DNA from: Gnetum montanum
Taxonomy: Eukaryota; Streptophyta; Gnetopsida; Gnetales; Gnetaceae
Length of the DNA stretch: 64,000 bases
Assembly: GCA_015680685.1 (NCBI GenBank)
Contig: MNCI01017481.1
Coordinates: 136,242 to 200,241, forward strand
Direction of reading: 5' to 3'
Numbering within the stretch: the stretch's first letter is position 1; each line of letters opens with the position of its first letter. Of the stretch, positions 58,609-64,000 are shown piece by piece. A program made the translations under genes and the position numbers. The notes below the pieces were generated by a model. That model did no database searches and was not told the DNA's origin. It was given only the letters and a program-made list of their open reading frames with translations.

Positions 58609-58890
58609 GAAATCACCATATGTCTGAAATAACATTAAACTACCATATGTCTGAAACAACATTAAACTACCAATCATCTGTTATGATGTTAAACTGCCAG
58701 CGAATGTCTGCAATGATGTTAAACTAGCCACGATCAAAAAATGGCCAGTTCCTTTTAAAAAAGCTTCCTAAAACTATTATTGCTTTTGGCCCACTAAGGC
58801 ATAAAACTAGTAATCTTTCTTTCTTTTACAAACGAATGCAATAGTCCACCATGATAGCCTAAAATGGCTTTAAACTAGGATTCAATCACA
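58609..58890 (+). repeat. Imperfect tandem array after T2 protease
   Basis: Five to seven units with core TGTCTGMAAYRAYRTTAAACT. The best are CTGTTATGATGTTAAACTGC and CTGCAATGATGTTAAACTAG. The core equals that of the array after integrase in T1 (CTGCTATGATGCTAAACTGG) and lies at the same place as the 27-bp array of T1. Confidence 0.75.
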
Positions 58891-59210
58891 AGTTTACAAA
58901 AATTCACTACGCTATGTCAAATTTTAGATATCGATCTATGCCTCCTCGTTAGTTTCTTCTTTTACAAGTATTGATTCATATTTTTTTCACCTATCTTATA
59001 TATGGTTACATGCATATGTTCACAATAATACTGAAAAAATAAAATCAAAAAAGAAAACGCAAAAAAAAAATGATACATCAATATGGTAGTAAAATTTCAA
59101 CATGTTATGCCATAATTAGGTCCACATTATTACATTTGTCAACCACATACTTCCATCAAACATTCAAAAATCAAAAAAATTTAATAACTAACATCTAATT
59201 AACAATAAGC
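58891..59210. other. Spacer between T2 array and antisense gene
   Basis: About 320 bases, AT-rich, with A-runs near 59040-59070. No gene is seen. It would hold the 3' end of the antisense transcript. Confidence 0.4.
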
Positions 59211-60864
59211 TCATGGAGGGGCCTGGTCCCCAAGATCCTCTTCATCATCCACTCTTGCTCCACTGGGACTTTCTCCATCATTAACATGTCCCTACAAACG
59301 GAAAATAGAAAACAAAACAAAATAGGTAAGAGTAGTAACGCAAATCATAAACACAAAAATTAGGAAAATAGTAACACTCACAAGTGAGGAAGGTCCTAAG
59401 TTGGTCTCCAAGCACTGTAGAATCTCCGCCTCAGGCACATTTTCCCAATCCTCCTCCAAGCCAAGATCAATGCCAGTCAAGGTTTTACCCTTGTCCACTG
59501 AGGTCCAAGTAGGACACTCAAGAGAAAACATGCCTGTAGATGCCTCCCTAGAGGTGGTGGTAATTGTTCTCTTGGGAGATCCCTCCACCTCGGTGAACTC
59601 GGTGAACCTGTGATTAGCAAGCTGCAAGCCTAACTCATTGATGAACATCTCCATCTAGCGATTTTCAACTGACTCCTCCTTCAACCATTTTTTATACTGA
59701 TGCTTGTGGTCCTTTTGGTATTGGCCCCATTTCCATACCTTAGCTGCAAAAGACTTGAAATCATGAAATTTTCTATTCAGCAAATCCATCTGTGCCCTTT
59801 GCTCAGTCAAATCCAATGTAGTTTGAACCTTGCTATTCAAAATCGTCCAGTAGCATGCATACGTGATTTCGGATGTGTGCCAACTGCTATCACAAGATAG
59901 TCTAGCAGCAGCAAGATCGTAATGGGACTAGAGATCCTTGTTCTTCTCTCTCTCCTTTGCTAGTGCTTCTTTCAATGAATGCACCTTATCCCATAAGTAC
60001 TCAACTGAATGCCTACAAGTCCAAAGCGACTTGGCGTTCTATACAATGCAACCAGAGACTACATCATACACATTCCTTGGGACTTGCTCAACATTCCCTG
60101 GAAATTTAGGGAGAGCATCAATGTGAGTAGCTTTAGAGGGATCCCACTAAAGCTTGGCATCTACAAGTTTAAGCACCACACATATGAATCATCTATAATC
60201 AACAATGAACACAAAGAAACACAATAAACCTAGACACTAAGCACAATACATAACATACACATATCTAGTTCTAGATGAGCTTCTTGTAGGCGAGCAACCA
60301 CATCATCAACGATGCCTTTAACAAATTCTATCTTACTAGGAATCTTAGGCCATGGTCTTAGCTAGTTGGTTGGTGTAGGACAAGTGGGGGAGGTCACTTC
60401 AATTGGAACCTGTGTTCCTAACACCTATGCCCAAGATGCATGTGCCTTGAAAGTCTCAACATCTACCTATGATGCTAGAAACAATCAAGGTAATTAAGAA
60501 CCATGCATGAAAATTAAAAGGTACAAATACATTGATTGCATTGAAAGGAACATACCGAAAAGCCCTTTGTCATTTAGCTGGGGTGGATCACCAAGCTGCA
60601 AAGATCCATTGAAGAAGCCATCAAGGACATCTCTTTCATCACCCGAATGAACACCTCTTTCATCACTGGGTTTCCTGAGTGCATCCATGGCCTTTGCAAG
60701 CTTTGTCCCCATGATGTTTGTGACATCTTCCTCTTGCAAGACGGGAGGTTCTTTGATCATTTCTTCCCTTTCCTTTACTTCTTCTTCTGGCCTTGTGATA
60801 ATCACTTTAGGATCAACCATCGAGGCCAAAGTCTCTCTCTCTCTCTCTCTCTCAGGACTTTCCT
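59211..60864 (-). CDS. T2 antisense gene: acidic, coiled-coil C-terminal exons
   Basis: The first part is acidic (ITRPEEEVKEREEMIKEPPV, 60810-60750). The next exon has KIEFVKGIVDDVVARLQEAH. The large exon has HSVEYLWDKVHSLKEALAKE and WHTSEITYACYWTILNSKVQ, then WGQYQKDHKHQYKKW, then WTSVDKGKTLTG, EAEILQ. The last exon is acidic, DDEEDLGDQAPP, and ends at TGA 59213-59211. A (CT)n run at 60834-60855 codes Glu-Arg repeats at the start. These match exons 5-8 of T1 block by block. Confidence 0.6.
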
Positions 60865-62920
60865 CTAATAATTTCAGAATCTTAGAGTTAGTATAACATA
60901 GTATATATAACGTATAGATCAAAAATAAAAAATAACAAATAATTTATAACAGTAAAATAAAATACTTACCTTCCATTGGTAGTACAAACCAAATCTTATT
61001 CACCCTTGGTGGTACTGCATCTGGAGTAGGCTCCCTTGGGCATTCTTTCCTCTTCACATTCATCTTGGACTTTTCAATAGTCTCTACAATCAAACGTTCA
61101 TCCCTCTTCATAGATGTGTGTAGCCTAGTTGGTTCCAATCCCAAACTATCATGGGAATGATGGGAACGGTTCGCCACACCTCCACTAGTAATTGATACTG
61201 ATTTCTCAGTGTCTTTCGGTGGATACTGGGATCTAGTGGTGCTAAATAGGTGGTGAATCCATGGACAAGACAATTGTGAATGATCCCTCAAAACATAGCA
61301 GTTATCATCATAAACCACTAAGAACTTAGTAAACCTACATAAGTACCCCACAAAGAAGGCAAGGTGAAATGGGATTTAGCATGGGTGTTTGAACGTAACT
61401 TGATGATCTCCCCATGAAAACTAGATATAAGAAACTATGCCCAGTTGTAGCACCAACCTATCTCTAAAACTACACGTATGATACATGCAAACTCAATCCC
61501 AAGGTTTCTCTCTTGAGAGAGAGATTTGGGGAATGCCCATGCCCGGAAGATATAGTATAGAAATTTCACCTCCATTGATCGGGTGTTGTCTCGCATGGCA
61601 AAACCTTTATGACCCTGAGATATACCCAACCATTCCTCCAGCTCTTTTATAACCTAGCCCTCCTTGGTTGCTTTATCTATGGCCACTGTGGCACCATCAA
61701 TGGGCACACCAAAAATATCATAAATGAATTTAGTGGTCAAGTGGAAAGATACCTTGACCTCTTAGACCCGCATGCTAAAATGGGAAGCATCATCATTGAA
61801 AGAATCTACAATAGTGACCATCTCAGTAGCCAAAATGCTAGGAGTCAAAGCTAAAAGCAAGTCCATCAGACCTACTGGGTAAGGTGACTGATGATCAACT
61901 CAGATGCTCTCTTCCGCAACCACTTTGTGATTGCTCCACCTCCCCAAATTTCATAAAAAGGGTGGCCTTAGTGCACCTCATTATAACAGTGACTTCTTTG
62001 GGAGGGATGGCTGTTGTAAAGAGAAAAAATAGAGAAAAAAGTTAAAAACCTTGTACATGATAATGTAGCCAAAAAGAAGAGAAAATGGAGTCTAGAGTAT
62101 GGCCATTTACCATCAGTAAGTGGCATAGGCAGGGAAGGTGTAGGATCAATTCTTTGAGGGAAGATTGGCCCATTGGAAGACCATTCCTCATGTAACTAGC
62201 CATGAACTTCGCAAAACTCGAAGGCTCTTGAAAACTGCCTATGGTAGTCAACAAGGGACATGTTTGTCTAGTCCAACACTACGGCATGAAGAATGGGGCC
62301 TGCCAAAAATGTCTCTAGCACTGTGCGCGTTAGGGCAAGCCCACCATCATCATCGTGCATCCCATGTTCATCAAAATGGAACCTGCATAGGAAAACAACA
62401 TTTACATTTAGATGATGACATAAAATTTAAAATGGAATCACAAGTTAAAGTAAAACACAAGGAAGCATACCTATCCACTCTATACATTGTCCCCAGTGGG
62501 TTCTGGAATAGAGTGTGCACACGGAGAGCTAGGAAGAGTGTGTTGCTGTTATTGTAATGATTACACGTAGGCAGCTCCCACACATGAGTCAAAGGACGTG
62601 TAGATCTAGGACCTTCAACAAGGCCTCCCTCAACTCTGAAGAGCCCCTCATCAATATCAGTAATAAAGGCAAGCATGACTTGTGTAGATCTGGGCAACGC
62701 TGTCTCAATGGTGTCATGAGCTAACTATTCGCTCAGGTGAGACCATATAACCACACTAAAACTCTACAAGATGAAGGAAGAAAATGAACTAACACCAGGG
62801 TGAAACCATATCACATGGGGCCCGATGTGCATGTCATAGGGGGCTATGTCCGGTCTAAAGGGGCCAAACCAAGAAAGTACCCCAACAAGCTCAACCACCA
62901 GAAGAGAAGATTTAGGTCCC
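59211..62920 (-). CDS. Antisense accessory gene of T2 (seven exons seen)
   Basis: Homologue of the minus-strand gene of T1. Proposed exons in transcript order: 62920-62471, 62382-62111, 62010-60970, 60864-60556, 60466-60259, 60160-59382, 59291-59211 (stop TGA 59213-59211). Acceptors include TGTGTGCAG, TATGCAG and ACAACAG; donors include GTATGC, GTAAAT, GTAAGT and GTATGT. The first exon listed corresponds to exon 2 of T1 (450 against 449 bases), and exon 1 is not identified. Exon 2 to exon 3 joins in phase. Matched blocks include IWSHLSE, LAFITD, EVTVIMRCT, AFPKSLSQ, WHTSEITYACYW, WTSVDKGKTLTG. There are several internal stops. It lies between protease and the missing RT, as in T1. Confidence 0.68.
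60970..62010 (-). CDS. T2 antisense gene: domain of unknown function
   Basis: Begins PSLPKEVT-like, with EVTVIMRCTKATLFMKFGEV (T1: EITLTISDREANTLVFRYGD). AFPKSLSQERNLGIEFACII (61520-61460) matches LARAFPKTLSQGRFFTI. VHGFTTYL (about 61270-61245) occupies the position of PWITHIFGT. It ends LPMEG at donor GTAAGT. The frame is more broken than in T1. No known domain recognised. Confidence 0.55.
62471..62920 (-). CDS. T2 antisense gene: degenerate HAD domain exon
   Basis: Begins after an acceptor at 62921-62923. GPKSSLLVVELVGVLSW is motif I with both catalytic Asp replaced. VIWFHPGVSSFSSFIL fits RPGhxEFLxxL, and SVVIWSHLSE fits the following strand. QVMLAFITD, LTHVWELP, and YNNSNTLFLALRVHTLFQNP correspond to L..VW....Y..SNTLLIDDSPYKxLxNP of plant FCP1/NIF-type HAD proteins, with IDDSP replaced by LALRV. 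Catalysis is therefore unlikely, but the fold-defining spacing is kept. This copy keeps the SNTL and VWE landmarks better than T1. Confidence 0.62.
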
Positions 62921-63360
62921 CTGCACACGGCCAAAACATTAGGTAAGTGAAAAATCTAAATGCTAACAATAGGGCAAAACCATATAAACCAAAAAAATCA
63001 CATAAACAAATACTTTCAATGCTTAGCTTCACCCCATGAGACAAGGACACCAATATCTATTTAGTGTATCTGACGTTTACTAGGGTACATTGAAATCGAT
63101 TTCACAGTAAATCCATGTTGAAATCATCAGTCTCAGGAAAAATAATAAATAATATAAATATAGAAATCAGTAAATAACAAACATCCTATTAATCACTTTA
63201 CACTTTCAAGCAAAGAAAATGTGACACTCACACCACAACCTCCCAAAGGCAACTCACACTGGAGGTTATTCTAGCAAAATCATGCAGTCCCCCCTCAACA
63301 CTCACAATAGGTGCTTACAATCTAGCTCAAGATGGGAACTTGTAACTTATCCTAGAACCC
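62921..63360 (-). other. Intron 1 / upstream region of T2 antisense gene
   Basis: Expected to hold the first intron and exon 1 of the antisense gene. A basic first exon like that of T1 could not be found. Nothing else can be supported. Confidence 0.35.
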
Positions 63361-63384
63361 TTACCCCATGTTCACACTACCCAC

Positions 63385-63515
63385 TCCAACAAAGTCACGC
63401 TGGCCATCACGCTGTCCCTCCAAAAATCAAAAAATGTGCAGTCACACTGCCCTTCCAAAAATCAAAAAATGTGCAATAACGCTGCCCTTCCAAAAATCAA
63501 AACTTTGCAATCACG
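63385..63515 (+). repeat. 35-bp tandem repeat (three copies)
   Basis: Unit CACGCTGCCCTTCCAAAAAT followed by CAAAAAATGTGCAGT, three copies with a partial fourth. Each unit contains one TCACGCTG-type word. Confidence 0.85.
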
Positions 63516-64000
63516 CTGCCAAATAGGGCAAGACACTCACGCTACCAAGAAGGTAGAACAAAGAAACCCAAAGCTCACGCTGGCCTCCCCCTAGTAGTCA
63601 TGTTGTTGGAAGCCATAAAATCAAAAAATGGGAAAGGCCCAAAACCTTGCGGCCCAGGACACCAAGAAGGCTAGAAACACTACGCCCCAAGATGCCAAGA
63701 AAGAAAGCCAGAAACCCTATAGCCCACATTCATGCCACCAAGAAGGCTAAAGATCCTACAGCCTAGGGGCCTGAGAACAGAAAAAACTTGCAGCTCACGC
63801 TACACGCTGCCAAGCTCTGAAACCTGAAAATTTATAGTGCCCTACCTCCCCAGCCAAAAACCAAAAATTCACAGCTCACGCTATCCCTTGCCCTAAGCCC
63901 AAAAATGAAAACCCCAGAAATCTGAGAAAACCCCAAAATGCACGTCACAAGAAGTCCTAAAAGCTCATGCTAGGCTGGATATCCTAGCACTCACGCCCCA
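63516..64000 (+). other. TCACGCT-rich non-coding end of window
   Basis: No gene. The words CTCACGCTACC, CTCACGCTGGCC, TCACGCTAC, CACGCTGCC and CTCACGCTATCC recur together with repeats of CCTRYAGCCYA and CAAGAAGGC. RT of T2 should lie beyond the window edge. Confidence 0.6.

Overview
This is plant nuclear DNA made almost entirely of nested LTR retrotransposons. I see no host single-copy gene, rRNA or tRNA gene. Plant origin follows from Ty3/gypsy Tat-lineage polymerase with a second RNase H domain, a SIRE-like copia LTR and an initiator-Met-tRNA-like primer site. The depth of nesting, AT-rich decay and abundance of TAG stops suggest a large, heavily methylated genome; a gymnosperm is plausible, but the species cannot be told from this window.

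Layout from left to right. 1-3152: 3' part and 3' LTR of a Ty1/copia element, inserted in the gag region of a decayed plus-strand Ty3/gypsy element A (3153-7310, with a presumed 3' LTR to about 9 kb). 9040-10513: gag-like reading frame of an element X, which appears to resume at 44.5-46.1 kb. 10514-44470: minus-strand Ty3/gypsy element D with LTRs of about 3 kb. D is split twice: by Tat element T1 (16412-34016, with a 5-bp target duplication) inside its polymerase, and by element E (38466-42812) inside its 5' LTR. 46.1-52.98 kb: minus-strand elements joined head to tail through a shared LTR, carrying an unusual coiled-coil/Cys-motif/acidic reading frame. 52980-64000: a second, diverged Tat element T2, cut by the window edge before its RT.

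The most interesting system is in the two Tat elements. Sense genes run gag, zinc knuckle, protease, then a gap of about 5 kb, then RT, RNase H, second RNase H and integrase. The gap looks like an Ogre-type sense intron (T1: 22027-27181). Entirely inside it, on the opposite strand, lies an eight-exon gene (T1: 26798 down to 22695; T2: about 62920 down to 59211). Seven exons, their splice sites, their lengths and the protein are recognisable in both elements although the nucleotide sequences are strongly diverged. Its N-terminal part resembles the plant FCP1/NIF-type HAD phosphatase family with catalytic aspartates replaced. The middle is a long domain I cannot name, and the C-terminal part is coiled-coil and acidic. 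This suggests a captured host gene kept by the element as an accessory factor.

The same elements carry tandem repeats with a shared TAAACTRG-type core after protease and after integrase, and a dense short word (TTACGC in T1, TCACGC in T2) in LTR and non-coding parts. No copy appears intact: frames are broken, mostly by TAG, and key RT, protease and integrase residues are substituted.
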